Source: Tritonibacter scottomollicae
GTDB lineage: Bacteria > Pseudomonadota > Alphaproteobacteria > Rhodobacterales > Rhodobacteraceae
Reading direction: 5' to 3'
Length of the DNA: 64,000 nt
NCBI RefSeq assembly: GCF_003003215.1
Contig: NZ_PVUF01000001.1
Span: forward strand, 124,001 to 188,000
Part shown: positions 45,555 to 54,657 of the stretch, one piece after another
Position numbering within the stretch: the stretch's first letter is position 1
Layout of the letters: the number at the start of each line of letters is the position of its first letter
Program-made: the position numbers and the translations under genes
The notes under the pieces: model-generated
Seen by the model: only the letters and a program-made list of their open reading frames with translations
The model's database searches: none
What the model was told of the DNA's origin: nothing

Positions 45555-46280
45555 ATGAATGCTAAAGTCAGACTGTATGTAGATCACCCCTTAGGGGCAG
45601 GGCAAACGGTTCCTCTGGACCGCGATCAGGCGCATTATCTCTTTGGGGTGATGCGGCTGGCCGTTGGCGCGCGGGTGGCGCTGTTCAACGGGCGTGACGG
45701 GGAATGGCAGGCGGAGGTGGCCGAGGCGAGCAAGCGCAGCGGCGTGCTGAGCTGTGTGGAACAGTCCAATCCCTTGCAGATGCCGCCCGACCTCTGGCTG
45801 ATCTTTGCGCCGATCAAGAAGGCACGCACGGATTTCATCGTCGAGAAGGCCGCCGAGATGGGGGCTGCGCGAATCTTGCCGGTGGGGACGGAGTTCACCA
45901 ATTCCGAACGAATCCGCCAGGACCGCCTGCAGGCCCACGCGGTGGAGGCCGCGGAGCAATGCGGCGGCACCTATGTACCTGAGGTCGCGGAACTGCAGAA
46001 GCTCTCCGGCCTGCTGGATCACTGGCCCGCCGAACGTCAGCTGATGTTCTGTGACGAGGCCGAGGTGGGCCAGCAGTTGTTTCTGGATGTGACACAGGGC
46101 GAAGGTCAGGCCTGGGCGATTCTCATCGGCCCGGAGGGCGGGTTCTCGCCCGCAGAACGCAAGCGCCTGCACGGAATGGCACAATCGCATGTGGTCAGTC
46201 TCGGCCCGCGCATCCTGCGGGCGGATACCGCCGCAGTGGCCGCGATGACCCTGTGGCAACAGAAACTCGGAGACTGGTAA
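45555..46280 (+). CDS. rsmE: 16S rRNA (uracil1498-N3)-methyltransferase
   Basis: SPOUT-class methyltransferase, 241 residues. An N-terminal PUA-like domain precedes the trefoil-knot domain. The conserved end motifs are ILIGPEGGFSPAE and SLGPRILRADTAAVAAMTLW. AGGA precedes the ATG. The GNAT gene follows one base after the stop, so rsmE heads an operon running towards gshA. Confidence 0.94.
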   Translation: MNAKVRLYVDHPLGAGQTVPLDRDQAHYLFGVMRLAVGARVALFNGRDGEWQAEVAEASKRSGVLSCVEQSNPLQMPPDLWLIFAPIKKARTDFIVEKAAEMGAARILPVGTEFTNSERIRQDRLQAHAVEAAEQCGGTYVPEVAELQKLSGLLDHWPAERQLMFCDEAEVGQQLFLDVTQGEGQAWAILIGPEGGFSPAERKRLHGMAQSHVVSLGPRILRADTAAVAAMTLWQQKLGDW

Positions 46281-46281
46281 G

Positions 46282-47148
46282 ATGTGGCGCGCCGCAGAGC
46301 CTTCTGACCTCGGTTGGATCGAGGCACTGCTGTTTGCCCATATCGAAGGGTCGATGTTCCTGATCGGCAACCTGCGCACCCACGGGTTTGCGTCGAGCCA
46401 TCCCAATGGGCTGACCCTCTGGGCGCGGGAGGGGCGGGACGGGGTGTTTGGCATCACCAACGCAGGCTCGGTCCTGATGATGGCGCCGGGCTCTACGCCA
46501 GAAGATTGGCATGCTGCGGGCCAGCTATTGTGCGGGCGCGACGTGACGGGGGTGCTGGGCAATGCCGCGCAGGTGCGGGGTTTTCTGGCCGCCAATGGCC
46601 TGCAGGATCATCCACGCCAGCTGGACAGCGATGATCCGGGCTTTGTGCTCGACATGGAGGATCTGCAAGTCGAGGTCCGCGCCGGGGAAGACATCATCCC
46701 TCTGGGAGATGCGCCGCGCGCCCTGGTCGAGGAGTGGCGCACTGCCTATGAGATCGAGGCGCTGAACATGGCACCGGAGGCCGCCCGCAAAAAGGCCGCG
46801 AAAGATATCGCGACCTTCATTGCCAATGACAGCCACCGGGTGCTGCTGGCAGAAGGGCAGCCGGTGGCAATGAGTGGTTACAACACCGCGTTTGACGAGG
46901 CGGTGCAGGTGGGCGGGGTTTACACGCCGCCGGCGTTACGCGGAAAAGGCTACGCGCGCCGCGTCGTCGGTCGGCATATGACGCAGGTGCGCGCTCGCGG
47001 CGCGAGGCAAGCGGTGCTCTTTGCCGCCAGCGCAGCCGCCGCACGTGCCTATACCGCCGTTGGCTTCTGCCCGGCAGGGACATTTGCATTGGTTCTGTTT
47101 TCCAAGCCTGCGCAGATACGCGCAGCCTCTGTGGAGGGACGCACATGA
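46282..47148 (+). CDS. GNAT-family N-acetyltransferase
   Basis: 288-residue protein. The N-terminal half is a degenerate GNAT-like domain. The C-terminal half has the acetyl-CoA motif A in VYTPPALRGKGYARRVVGRH (about residues 213-233) and a following VLFAASAAAARAYTAVGFCP. Substrate unknown. It is packed between rsmE (1 base) and the next gene (4-base overlap). Confidence 0.85.
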   Translation: MWRAAEPSDLGWIEALLFAHIEGSMFLIGNLRTHGFASSHPNGLTLWAREGRDGVFGITNAGSVLMMAPGSTPEDWHAAGQLLCGRDVTGVLGNAAQVRGFLAANGLQDHPRQLDSDDPGFVLDMEDLQVEVRAGEDIIPLGDAPRALVEEWRTAYEIEALNMAPEAARKKAAKDIATFIANDSHRVLLAEGQPVAMSGYNTAFDEAVQVGGVYTPPALRGKGYARRVVGRHMTQVRARGARQAVLFAASAAAARAYTAVGFCPAGTFALVLFSKPAQIRAASVEGRT

Positions 47149-47672
47149 ATTTTATCCGACCGGAGGCGCGCGCTGCATTGTGGCGCTGGCGAGAACTTCT
47201 GGGAGCTTTGGCTCTGTTGGCGCTGGGGCTGCGCTGGGCGCTTGGTGGGGTTGGTTTTATCCAGATGACCGGCTGGGCCTGTGTCGCGCTAGCGGTGATT
47301 CTCGGCGTGGTCGGTGCGCAGAGGATGCGCTTCCGGCTCGGCTCAGGTGGGCCGGGGGTGGTGCAGGTCACCGAAGGCCAGATCAGCTATTTCGGGCCTC
47401 TTACTGGCGGTGCGGTCGCCCGTTCAGAGATCGAAACGCTACGGCTCGATCATACCGCACGGCCCTCGCACTGGGTGCTGGAGCAGCCCGGTCAGCCGCC
47501 GCTGGCAATCCCGGTCACGGCGACCGGAGCGGAGGCGCTGTTTGATGTCTTTGCCAGCCTGCCGGGGTTGAAAACAGAACGCATGCTGAGTGAACTACAT
47601 CACAAAGGTCCTCACCAGGTCGTGATATGGCAGAGATCACCGGAGCCGCGCAGCCTGCACCGCCTGCATTGA
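47145..47672 (+). CDS. Predicted membrane protein of unknown function
   Basis: 175 residues. Two helices lie near the N-terminus (about 18-32 and 36-57), followed by a soluble region with a beta-rich stretch VVQVTEGQISYFGPLTGG and SEIETLRLD that resembles bacterial PH-like domains. It overlaps the GNAT gene (ATGA) and precedes gshA by 102 bases. I do not recognise a named family. Confidence 0.7.
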   Translation: MNFIRPEARAALWRWRELLGALALLALGLRWALGGVGFIQMTGWACVALAVILGVVGAQRMRFRLGSGGPGVVQVTEGQISYFGPLTGGAVARSEIETLRLDHTARPSHWVLEQPGQPPLAIPVTATGAEALFDVFASLPGLKTERMLSELHHKGPHQVVIWQRSPEPRSLHRLH

Positions 47673-47774
47673 CACCGGGCGCGTTTCGCAGCACCAGTTT
47701 AACCTCGGGCTTCGGGCCCTTTGTCAGAAATGCCACGCCTGCCTTTGGCGGCGACCTACGAAGGGGGCCTACCC

Positions 47775-49145
47775 ATGTCCATTCCCCAGTCCGGCGGCGG
47801 ACCGATCAAAAGCCATGCGCAGCTGGCGGAATATATGGAAGCTGGCTGCAAGCCCAGCGATGACTGGCGCATCGGCACCGAGCACGAGAAATTCGGCTAC
47901 TGCAAGGACACGCTGGCGCCGCTGCCCTATGCGGGGAAACGCTCCATCCAGGCCGTGCTGGAAGGCCTGCGCGACCGTCATGGCTGGGATCCGGTCACCG
48001 AGGGCGACAAGCTGATTGGCCTGACCAAGGGTATGGGCAATGTCAGCCTGGAGCCGGGTGGCGCGCTTGAACTGTCGGGCGCACCGCTGGAGACCATTCA
48101 CGAGACCTGTGACGAGGTGAACACTCACCTGCGCGAGGTGAAGGACATCGCCGATGAGATCGGTGTCGGCTTCATCGGTCTGGGCGCGGCTCCGATCTGG
48201 CAGCATGACGAAATGCCGCTGATGCCCAAGGGGCGCTACAAGCTGATGAACGACTACATGGAGCGCGTCGGCACCATGGGGCGGTCGATGATGCGCCGCA
48301 CCTGCACGGTGCAGGTGAACCTCGATTTCGCCTCCGAGGCGGACATGGTGCAGAAACTGCGCGTGGCGCTTGCGCTACAGCCGGTGGCCACGGCGCTCTT
48401 TGCCAATTCGCCTTTCTTCGAGGGCAAGCCCAACGGCATGAAATCCTGGCGCAGCCACATCTGGCGGCATCTGGATGATGCCCGCACCGGCATGCTGCCG
48501 TTTGTCTTTGAGGACGGCATGGGGTTCGAGCGCTACGCCGACTATGCGCTCGATGTGCCGATGTATTTTGTCTATCGCGATGGCAAATACATCGACGCGC
48601 TGGGCCAGTCCTTCCGCGATTTCCTGAAAGGCCAGCTGCCGGCGCTGCCGGGTGAAACCCCGACGCTGAGCGATTGGGCCGATCACCTGACCACCGCCTT
48701 TCCGGAGGCGCGGATCAAGAAATACATGGAGATGCGCGGCGCCGATGGTGGCCCCTGGCGCAGGCTCTGTGCGCTGCCGGCGTTCTGGGTCGGTCTGATG
48801 TATGACCAGAGCGCACTGGATGCGGCCTGGGATCTGGTCAAGGGCTGGGATGCGGAGACCCGCGAGGCGCTGCGCGTGCAGGCCGCCATCGGCGGGCTTC
48901 AGGCCGAGGTCGGCGATGTGAAAATGCACGACCTGGCCCGGGAGGTGCTCGCCATCGCAGAGGGCGGCCTCAAGGCGCGGGCCCGTCAGGGGGCCGGTGG
49001 ACTGGTGCCGGACGAGACCCATTTCCTCAATGCGCTGAAGGAGAGTGTCGAGAGCGGCAAGGTCCCGGCGGACGAGCTGCTCGAGCGTTACAACGGTGAC
49101 TGGAACGGCGATCTGAGCCGCATCTACGCCGACTACAGCTACTGA
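47775..49145 (+). CDS. gshA: Glutamate-cysteine ligase
   Basis: First step of glutathione synthesis, ATP-dependent ligation of Glu and Cys. From the ATG at 47775, preceded by AAGGGGG, the protein is 456 residues. The alphaproteobacterial/plant-type GCL features are the active-site DWRIGTEHEKFGY near the start, LEPGGALELSGAPL, the RTCTVQVNLDFASE segment and WRSHIWRHLDDARTGMLPF. gshB is not in this window. It is closed by a terminator at 49184. Confidence 0.94.
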   Translation: MSIPQSGGGPIKSHAQLAEYMEAGCKPSDDWRIGTEHEKFGYCKDTLAPLPYAGKRSIQAVLEGLRDRHGWDPVTEGDKLIGLTKGMGNVSLEPGGALELSGAPLETIHETCDEVNTHLREVKDIADEIGVGFIGLGAAPIWQHDEMPLMPKGRYKLMNDYMERVGTMGRSMMRRTCTVQVNLDFASEADMVQKLRVALALQPVATALFANSPFFEGKPNGMKSWRSHIWRHLDDARTGMLPFVFEDGMGFERYADYALDVPMYFVYRDGKYIDALGQSFRDFLKGQLPALPGETPTLSDWADHLTTAFPEARIKKYMEMRGADGGPWRRLCALPAFWVGLMYDQSALDAAWDLVKGWDAETREALRVQAAIGGLQAEVGDVKMHDLAREVLAIAEGGLKARARQGAGGLVPDETHFLNALKESVESGKVPADELLERYNGDWNGDLSRIYADYSY

Positions 49146-49183
49146 GGGACCGCGTCAGCCGGACCGCGCAGTCAGACCGAGAA

Positions 49184-49210
49184 GGGGGCGCCGCTGAGAC
49201 GCCCCTTTTT
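49184..49210 (+). terminator. Terminator after gshA
   Basis: GGGGCG (49185-49190) pairs with CGCCCC (49200-49205), followed by TTTTT. Confidence 0.85.
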
Positions 49211-49382
49211 GCTGCGCGCGGCGGATGTGCGGCGCCCGCGAGGCGTGTGGGCGCCGTGAGGCTGGCTGGCGCGCAGGTTGCGATCCTGATGCGCGCGGCG
49301 GATCTTTCCCCGCAGCCTGCGCTTGCCCGCTGTTCACCGGCGCCTTAAACGCGCGTCTTCACACGCTCCGAAAGGTACTGTC

Positions 49383-49637
49383 ATGGGCAATTTCTTTATC
49401 TCTGCATTTGAAAAACTTGTTGGTCTTGTTGTTGTGCTGCTGCTGCTCGCGGTGGCGGTGGGCGCGGTTTTCGCCCTGTTGGAGCCGATGGGTGGTGGTC
49501 TGCTGCCGGCGCTTCTGGTGCTGGTCGGCGGCTCGCTCTACGTCATCCTGATCGGCGGTTCGCTGTATCTGGCGCTGGGGATCTACAACAACACCAAGCG
49601 CACGGCCGAAGCGGTCGAGCGTCTGGCCGCAAAGTAA
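49383..49637 (+). CDS. Small hypothetical membrane protein
   Basis: 84 residues from the ATG at 49383, preceded by GAAAGG. Two long hydrophobic helices (about residues 12-34 and 40-66) and a short basic tail NNTKRTAEAVERLAAK. Not a family I can name. It is a single gene between two terminators, and the 49211-49382 stretch before it holds no other feature. Confidence 0.72.
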   Translation: MGNFFISAFEKLVGLVVVLLLLAVAVGAVFALLEPMGGGLLPALLVLVGGSLYVILIGGSLYLALGIYNNTKRTAEAVERLAAK

Positions 49638-49677
49638 GCCGCATCCCGCGCGGTGCGGCACCTGAGATCCAAACGAC

Positions 49678-49712
49678 AAACCGGCGGCAGAAATCTCTGC
49701 CGCCGGTTTTTA
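49678..49712. terminator. Bidirectional terminator between convergent genes
   Basis: AAACCGGCGGCAGA (49678-49691) and TCTGCCGCCGGTTT (49696-49709) form a 14-bp stem with T runs on both sides, ending both the small membrane-protein gene and the YHS gene. Confidence 0.92.
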
Positions 49713-49740
49713 TTTGTGAGCCGTGAGTGGCGGGCAGCAA

Positions 49741-50214
49741 TTACTGCAGCAGTTCGGCCGGTTCGGCACCTTCGATTTCGTCCCAGTTCACATCGGCCTT
49801 CTCGATGTAGCCCGGGATGTCGGTGACCCAGCGTTCCTGAATGTCCTTGGACAGGTTCAGATACAGCACGTCATCGACGATCTTCCACTGGTTCGGGTCG
49901 CCATCGAACTTGAAGCCCATCGCGGCACCAAAGGCGCAATAGCCGCCATAGGCCGGGACATAGGCCTCCGGGTTGGCCTCGAACAGCGCCTTGTTCTCTT
50001 CGGAGGCAAACCAATATGTGGCCTCGTCATGGGTGGTGGTCAACTTGTAGCTGCCCTTGTTTGCCTCGCCTTCGGTGAAATAGGCCACCGGGTCGTAGCC
50101 CTGCATCGCGAGGCCGGTGGAGGAGGCGTTGATCTCGACACCTGCTGCCAGTGCGGAGGTTGCCAGGGCAACGGAGAGGGCGATTCCGCCCAGGAAAGAA
50201 GTGGTCTTGGTCAT
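49741..50214 (-). CDS. Exported YHS-domain protein
   Basis: 157 residues with a clear Sec signal peptide (FLGGIALSVALATSALA, cleavage after Ala-Leu-Ala near residue 23). The YHS domain covers about 38-95, including AMQGYDPVAYF, TYWFASEENKALFEANPE and AYGGYCAFGAAMG with one Cys. Such domains are linked to metal handling in the periplasm, inferred from family. Monocistronic; 280 bases upstream of it hold no further gene. Confidence 0.88.
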   Translation of the reverse strand: MTKTTSFLGGIALSVALATSALAAGVEINASSTGLAMQGYDPVAYFTEGEANKGSYKLTTTHDEATYWFASEENKALFEANPEAYVPAYGGYCAFGAAMGFKFDGDPNQWKIVDDVLYLNLSKDIQERWVTDIPGYIEKADVNWDEIEGAEPAELLQ

Positions 50215-50434
50215 CGGTTTGAACCTTTCAATCAGCCCGGGCGAAAATGCACCCGGTGTGGAGGGGGACTATGAACAGATGTTCGAAATCCGGACTTGGT
50301 GTGGTGGGTGAGTGCCGCCACGATGCTGATCTGGGGAGGCCGCGCATCACATGCAAAACAACTCCTTTTGTCTGTGCAGAAATGCGGAATACCCCTGCGC
50401 AGGTGCGGTGAAACGATCGCGTGAGCCAAATGTG

Positions 50435-50464
50435 AAACGCCCCGCCGGATGGGGCGGGGCGTTT
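50435..50464 (-). terminator. Terminator of the pyrB-plsY operon
   Basis: AAACGCCCCGCC (50435-50446) pairs with GGCGGGGCGTTT (50453-50464), a 12-bp stem. It follows the plsY stop on the minus strand. Confidence 0.82.
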
Positions 50465-50497
50465 GAATTCAACAGGTTGTTCGGGATTCGGGTCGCG

Positions 50498-51118
50498 CTA
50501 CTTCTGACCGATCTTTGGCTCGGTGCCAGCGCGCAGCCGGGCGATATTGTCCTTGTGGCGCCACAGGATCACCGCCGCGAGAGCAACGGCGAGCAATATG
50601 ACAGGCTGGTAGCCGAGCACCAGACACCACAGCGGAGCGCTCACCGCCGCTGTCAGCGCCGCCAGCGAGGACATCCGGCGCAGCAGCGCCATGGCCAGCC
50701 ATGTCAAACAGCAGGCGATACCGACAGGCCAGGCCAGCGCCAGCATCAGCCCGAGGAAGGTCGCCACGCCCTTGCCGCCTTTGAATCCGAGCCAGACCGG
50801 AAAGCAATGGCCAACAAAGGCCAGAAGCCCGGCCAGCTGTGCCGCATCCTCGCCCGCCAGATCTCCGGCCAGCGCGCGCGCCAGCAGGACTGCCACGGCG
50901 CCCTTGCCGCCATCGAGGATCAGCGTTGCCGCCGCCGCTGCCTTGCTGCCGGTGCGCAGCACATTGGTGGTGCCAATATTGCCCGATCCGATCTCGCGCA
51001 GGTTGCCAAGCCCAAAGGCCTTGGTGACCACCATGCCAAAGGGGATGGAGCCGAGAAGATAGCCGAGGGCGCCCCATAGGAGCAGGAGCGGCAGGGCGGT
51101 CTCGATCACGGGCAGCAT
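50498..51118 (-). CDS. plsY: Glycerol-3-phosphate acyltransferase PlsY
   Basis: Acylates glycerol-3-phosphate from acyl-phosphate, the first step of phospholipid synthesis. The 206-residue membrane protein has the three PlsY motifs: YLLGSIPFG (about 17-25), the G/N-rich IGSGNIGTTNVLR and the GGKGVATFLG loop. It starts inside the stop codon of the upstream dihydroorotase-like gene (TGATG), so it is coupled to pyrimidine genes. Confidence 0.94.
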   Translation of the reverse strand: MLPVIETALPLLLLWGALGYLLGSIPFGMVVTKAFGLGNLREIGSGNIGTTNVLRTGSKAAAAATLILDGGKGAVAVLLARALAGDLAGEDAAQLAGLLAFVGHCFPVWLGFKGGKGVATFLGLMLALAWPVGIACCLTWLAMALLRRMSSLAALTAAVSAPLWCLVLGYQPVILLAVALAAVILWRHKDNIARLRAGTEPKIGQK

Positions 51119-52431
51119 CAGTTGTCCTTTCGGTAGACGGGTTCACCCGCAACATAGGTCGCCAACACCCGCCCCTGCAGACGCTGGGTGTCAAAGGGCG
51201 TGTTCTTGGATTTCGACTGCAACTTGAACCGGTCCAGCACCAGCGGCGCGTCGGGGTCAAACAGCACCAGGTCCGCAGGCGCGCCGTCGCTCAGACGCCC
51301 GGAGGCAAGGCCAAGTCGCTTGGCCGGGTTCAGCGACATGGCGCGGAACAGGGTCGGCAGGTCCAAAAGCTCCGCATGATAGAGCCGCAGGGCCGCCGGC
51401 AGCAGCGTTTCCAGCGCCACCGCACCGGCGGCGGCTTCTTCAAACGGCAGGCGCTTGCTCTCTTCGTCCTGCGGCGTGTGCATCGAGGAGATCACATCGA
51501 CCAATCCGGTGCGCACCGCCTCGACCACCGCAAGGCGGTCGTCTTCGGAGCGCAAGGGCGGCTTCACCTTGAAGAAGGTGCGGTAGTCGGCCACGTCCAG
51601 CTCGTTCAGGGTCAGATGGTGGATTGAGGTGCCAGCGGTGATGTCGAGCCCGTTGACCTTGGCCCGTTCCAGCGCGGGCAAGGCGCGGGCGGTGGTGATC
51701 TGGTCGGCATGGTAGGCGGCGCCGGTCATCTCCAGCAATGCGATGTCGCGGTCCAGCCCCATGCGTTCGGCCATCGGCGACACCGAGGGCAGCCCCCGGA
51801 GGGCGGCGAACTTGCCGGAGGTCGCGGCGGCGCCTGCCGACAGGCCCGGCTCCTGCGGGTGGGCCATGACCAGCGCGCCGAGGCTGCGCGCATAGGTCAG
51901 CGCGCGCGAGAACACCTTGGTGCTGGTCACCACATGATCGCAGTCGGTAAAGGCCACGGCACCTGCATCCATCAGCAGGCCGATCTCGGTCATCTCGCGC
52001 CCGTCGCGGCCCTTGGTCAGGGCGGCCATCGGCAGCACGTTCACCGGCGCGTCGACCTGAGCGCGGCGGGTGACGAACTCCAGCGTCTCGGGGCTGTCGA
52101 TGCACGGGGTGGTGTCGGGACGGGTCACGATGGTGGTGACGCCGCCTGCCGCCGCCGCAAGCCCTGCGGATTTGTAGCTTTCCTTGTGCCGCTCGCCCGG
52201 CTCGCAGACCTTGACGCCAATATCGACGATCCCCGGTGCAAGGCACTTGCCGCCGCAGTCCACGACCTGCACATCAGCCGCCGCGAGGCCATGGGCGGCG
52301 AGGATCGTCTCCACACCCTCGTCGCCGTTGGTCCGGGCAACGATCTGGCCGTGCCGTGTGAGAAGGCTGCCAAGATCATCTGTCCCCGCCTCTGGATCGA
52401 TCAGGCGCGCATTGATGAAGAGAGTGGACAT
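51118..52431 (-). CDS. Dihydroorotase homologue, probably non-catalytic (PyrC'/PyrX-like)
   Basis: 437-residue amidohydrolase-fold protein in a pyrB operon, normally the place of dihydroorotase. The zinc-binding HxH after the first strand, expected in APGFIDLHVHLREPG-type sequences, reads D70-I-G-V-K74 here. The catalytic Asp of the usual TDHAPH is Met317, and its last His is Gln321. One His (MAHPQEP, residue 191) remains. Loss of the metal ligands argues against dihydroorotase activity. Pseudomonas has an inactive PyrC' that is needed for aspartate carbamoyltransferase assembly, which is the best model. A true pyrC should exist elsewhere. Confidence 0.88.
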   Translation of the reverse strand: MSTLFINARLIDPEAGTDDLGSLLTRHGQIVARTNGDEGVETILAAHGLAAADVQVVDCGGKCLAPGIVDIGVKVCEPGERHKESYKSAGLAAAAGGVTTIVTRPDTTPCIDSPETLEFVTRRAQVDAPVNVLPMAALTKGRDGREMTEIGLLMDAGAVAFTDCDHVVTSTKVFSRALTYARSLGALVMAHPQEPGLSAGAAATSGKFAALRGLPSVSPMAERMGLDRDIALLEMTGAAYHADQITTARALPALERAKVNGLDITAGTSIHHLTLNELDVADYRTFFKVKPPLRSEDDRLAVVEAVRTGLVDVISSMHTPQDEESKRLPFEEAAAGAVALETLLPAALRLYHAELLDLPTLFRAMSLNPAKRLGLASGRLSDGAPADLVLFDPDAPLVLDRFKLQSKSKNTPFDTQRLQGRVLATYVAGEPVYRKDN

Positions 52432-52986
52432 CTATCGGTTTCTCCGTTGTCGCGGGTATTGAGCCTTCGCCTGAATATCGCACAAGAGCCGGTAGACCTT
52501 ATGGCCGTCGGAAATGCGTTCAAACCCGATTTTAAACGATACCTCTTGACCATCGCGTCTATCGACCCCGGTGGCGAAGTACACTGTTTGCAGAGCGCCA
52601 TCGACAAGCGCAATCTCGTTTTCCGTTGATATGGGGTACGTGTCCAGCCGTCTGTCCAAAAGCGGAACCGCGGTTGCGATCATGGCGCGTTTCTGGGTCA
52701 GCGTGTACCAAGTGTATTTTTGCAGATAGGGCGGCCAAACAGTCGCGCCCGCAATCATACTGAGCCCGGCAGCGAGGAAAGGCAGCCCGAGCATCCACAA
52801 AAGCACCTCGTCCATAGATACCATGATCGTGATCAGGAACCAGGCGCTGCCTGAGAAGACCAATCCAAAGACGAACATCGTGATGGTGCGCGCGGTCAGT
52901 GTGAAACCGGGCACCGGCTGTCCCTGCCAAAGAACGGTTTCGCCCGGCTCAAGAATGCCGTCCCATCCATCGCGCGCCGTCATCAA
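52432..52986 (-). CDS. Membrane protein with PH-like domain in the pyr operon
   Basis: 184 residues. ILEPGETVLWQGQPVPG at the N-terminus is the start of many bacterial PH-domain membrane proteins. Two helices follow (about 36-55 and 60-82), then YTWYTLTQKRAMIATAV and a beta-rich C-terminus. GGGGGAGG sits upstream of the ATG. It lies directly upstream of the dihydroorotase-like gene, with the stop touching the next start. Function unknown. Confidence 0.75.
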   Translation of the reverse strand: MMTARDGWDGILEPGETVLWQGQPVPGFTLTARTITMFVFGLVFSGSAWFLITIMVSMDEVLLWMLGLPFLAAGLSMIAGATVWPPYLQKYTWYTLTQKRAMIATAVPLLDRRLDTYPISTENEIALVDGALQTVYFATGVDRRDGQEVSFKIGFERISDGHKVYRLLCDIQAKAQYPRQRRNR

Positions 52987-53151
52987 AAGCCTCCCCCAAA
53001 AGCCGCAAGGCGACCGATCAGGCGGGCCTGGAGCTGGGAGACACCAGTGCCCAGACGCCTCCGGGGGGGCGGCATTAGGTCTGAGAAAAATAACCGGCGA
53101 TATATGATGGCATGGTCGCAGGAGGCCGAGCTGGTATCAGTCATCTCCGCC

Positions 53152-53688
53152 TCACCGAAGCAGAAGAAAAAGAACCAGCGCAAGCAACAGTCCCATCACG
53201 ATTGCAAAAAGCGTACTGCCTATACGCCGGGCCCGGTTGCGGGCCTCACGCGGGGCGACGCGCAGCTTGGGTTGGGCGGCGTCACTTCGCAGCGACGTTC
53301 CTGCGCTCCAGTCGGTCCGGGATTCCCCAAGACGCGCCACCAGTGTCAGGCTGTCGGCCGGGGTCAGCCGGGTCTCCGCGCCATCAAACGCGCGAGCGCG
53401 CAGCACCAGCACCCAGCCCGTGATCCCGTCCAGGGCCATGCCATGCTCGGACAGATCCGCCTCGGGCACGCCGAGCCCCTCGCGCAGATATCCCAGCAAT
53501 CCCAGCCCTTCGAGATCCTCAACCGGGAAGATTTCGGCCTGCTCCATGTCGACCTCCGCAAGGCCCAGCACCTGCGCCAGCGCACCGTCTTCTTCGCGCA
53601 GGAACCGGGCCTGCTCGGCGGGCATGTCGAGGGCAAAGACCAGCACCTGATCGCGCGCGCCTTTCGGGATTTCGATCACATCCACCAT
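53152..53688 (-). CDS. Hypothetical tail-anchored protein downstream of pyrB
   Basis: 178 residues with no signal peptide. The soluble N-terminal part is acidic (VIEIPKGARDQVLVFALDMP, EDLEGLGLLGYLREGLG). A basic stretch (REARNRARRIG) then leads into one C-terminal helix (STLFAIVMGLLLALVLFLLL). This suggests a cytosolic domain tethered to the membrane. It begins 3 bases after the pyrB stop. I do not recognise the family; the operon position suggests a link to pyrimidine or membrane-lipid synthesis. Confidence 0.72.
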   Translation of the reverse strand: MVDVIEIPKGARDQVLVFALDMPAEQARFLREEDGALAQVLGLAEVDMEQAEIFPVEDLEGLGLLGYLREGLGVPEADLSEHGMALDGITGWVLVLRARAFDGAETRLTPADSLTLVARLGESRTDWSAGTSLRSDAAQPKLRVAPREARNRARRIGSTLFAIVMGLLLALVLFLLLR

Positions 53689-53691
53689 CGC

Positions 53692-54651
53692 TCAGGAGGC
53701 CTCCGCCTGCCGGGCACTGCGCAGGTTGCGGGCCAGCAGGTCCATCGCGGCCATGCGTACGGCGACGCCCATTTCCACCTGCTCTTGAATAACGGAGCGT
53801 TTGATGTCGTCGGCGATGGTGCCGTCGATCTCGACACCGCGATTCATCGGGCCGGGGTGCATGACGATAGCGTCGGGTTTGGCCTGTGCCAGCTTGTCGG
53901 CATCCAGACCGTAGCGGTAGAAATACTCGCGTTCCGACGGAATGAAGCCGCCGTCCATCCGTTCCTTTTGCAGGCGCAGCATCATGACCACATCGACGTC
54001 CTTCAGGCCCTCGTGCATGTCGTCGTAGATCTCCGCGCCGAATTCGGCAAATTGCTGCGGCACCAGCGTCGGCGGGCCGATCAGGCGGATGCGGTTCTCC
54101 ATCTTGCCCAGCAGGATCAGGTTCGAGCGCGCCACACGGCTGTGCGCAATATCACCGCAGATGGCGATATTGAGCCGGTGCAGCCGCCCCTTGGCGCGCC
54201 GGATCGTCAGCGCATCCAGCAGGGCCTGGGTCGGGTGCTCATGGCGGCCATCGCCGGCGTTCAGTACCGCGCAGTTCACCTTCTGCGCCAACAGATCCAC
54301 CGCGCCGGAATGCGGATGGCGCACCACCAGCAGATCCGGGTGCATCGCATTCAGCGTCATCGCCGTATCGATCAGCGTTTCGCCCTTTTTGATCGAGGAG
54401 GCCTGCATCGCCATGTTCATCACATCGGCGCCAAGACGTTTTCCCGCCAGCTCGAAACTGGCCTGCGTGCGGGTGGAGTTCTCGAAGAACATATTGACCT
54501 GGGTAAGCCCCGCCAGCGCATCAGAGTGCTTTTCCGTCTGGCGGTTCAGCGTCACGTAATCATCGGCCAGATCCAGAATGGCGGTGATCTCATGCGGGCG
54601 AAGCGGCTCTATCCCGAGGAGGTGGGGCTGGTCGAAAGAGGGGGGCTGCAT
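53692..54651 (-). CDS. pyrB: Aspartate carbamoyltransferase catalytic subunit
   Basis: Joins carbamoyl phosphate and aspartate, the committed pyrimidine step. From the ATG at 54651 the protein is 319 residues. Carbamoyl-phosphate motif STRT at 59-62 in [13 protein letters not shown], and [23 protein letters not shown] and [11 protein letters not shown] are all present. No pyrI is nearby. GGAG lies seven bases before the ATG but inside the arm of a large predicted hairpin, so translation may be switched by RNA folding. First gene of pyrB-unknown-unknown-pyrC'-plsY. Confidence 0.95.
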   Translation of the reverse strand: MQPPSFDQPHLLGIEPLRPHEITAILDLADDYVTLNRQTEKHSDALAGLTQVNMFFENSTRTQASFELAGKRLGADVMNMAMQASSIKKGETLIDTAMTLNAMHPDLLVVRHPHSGAVDLLAQKVNCAVLNAGDGRHEHPTQALLDALTIRRAKGRLHRLNIAICGDIAHSRVARSNLILLGKMENRIRLIGPPTLVPQQFAEFGAEIYDDMHEGLKDVDVVMMLRLQKERMDGGFIPSEREYFYRYGLDADKLAQAKPDAIVMHPGPMNRGVEIDGTIADDIKRSVIQEQVEMGVAVRMAAMDLLARNLRSARQAEAS

Positions 54652-54657
54652 GGGCGA

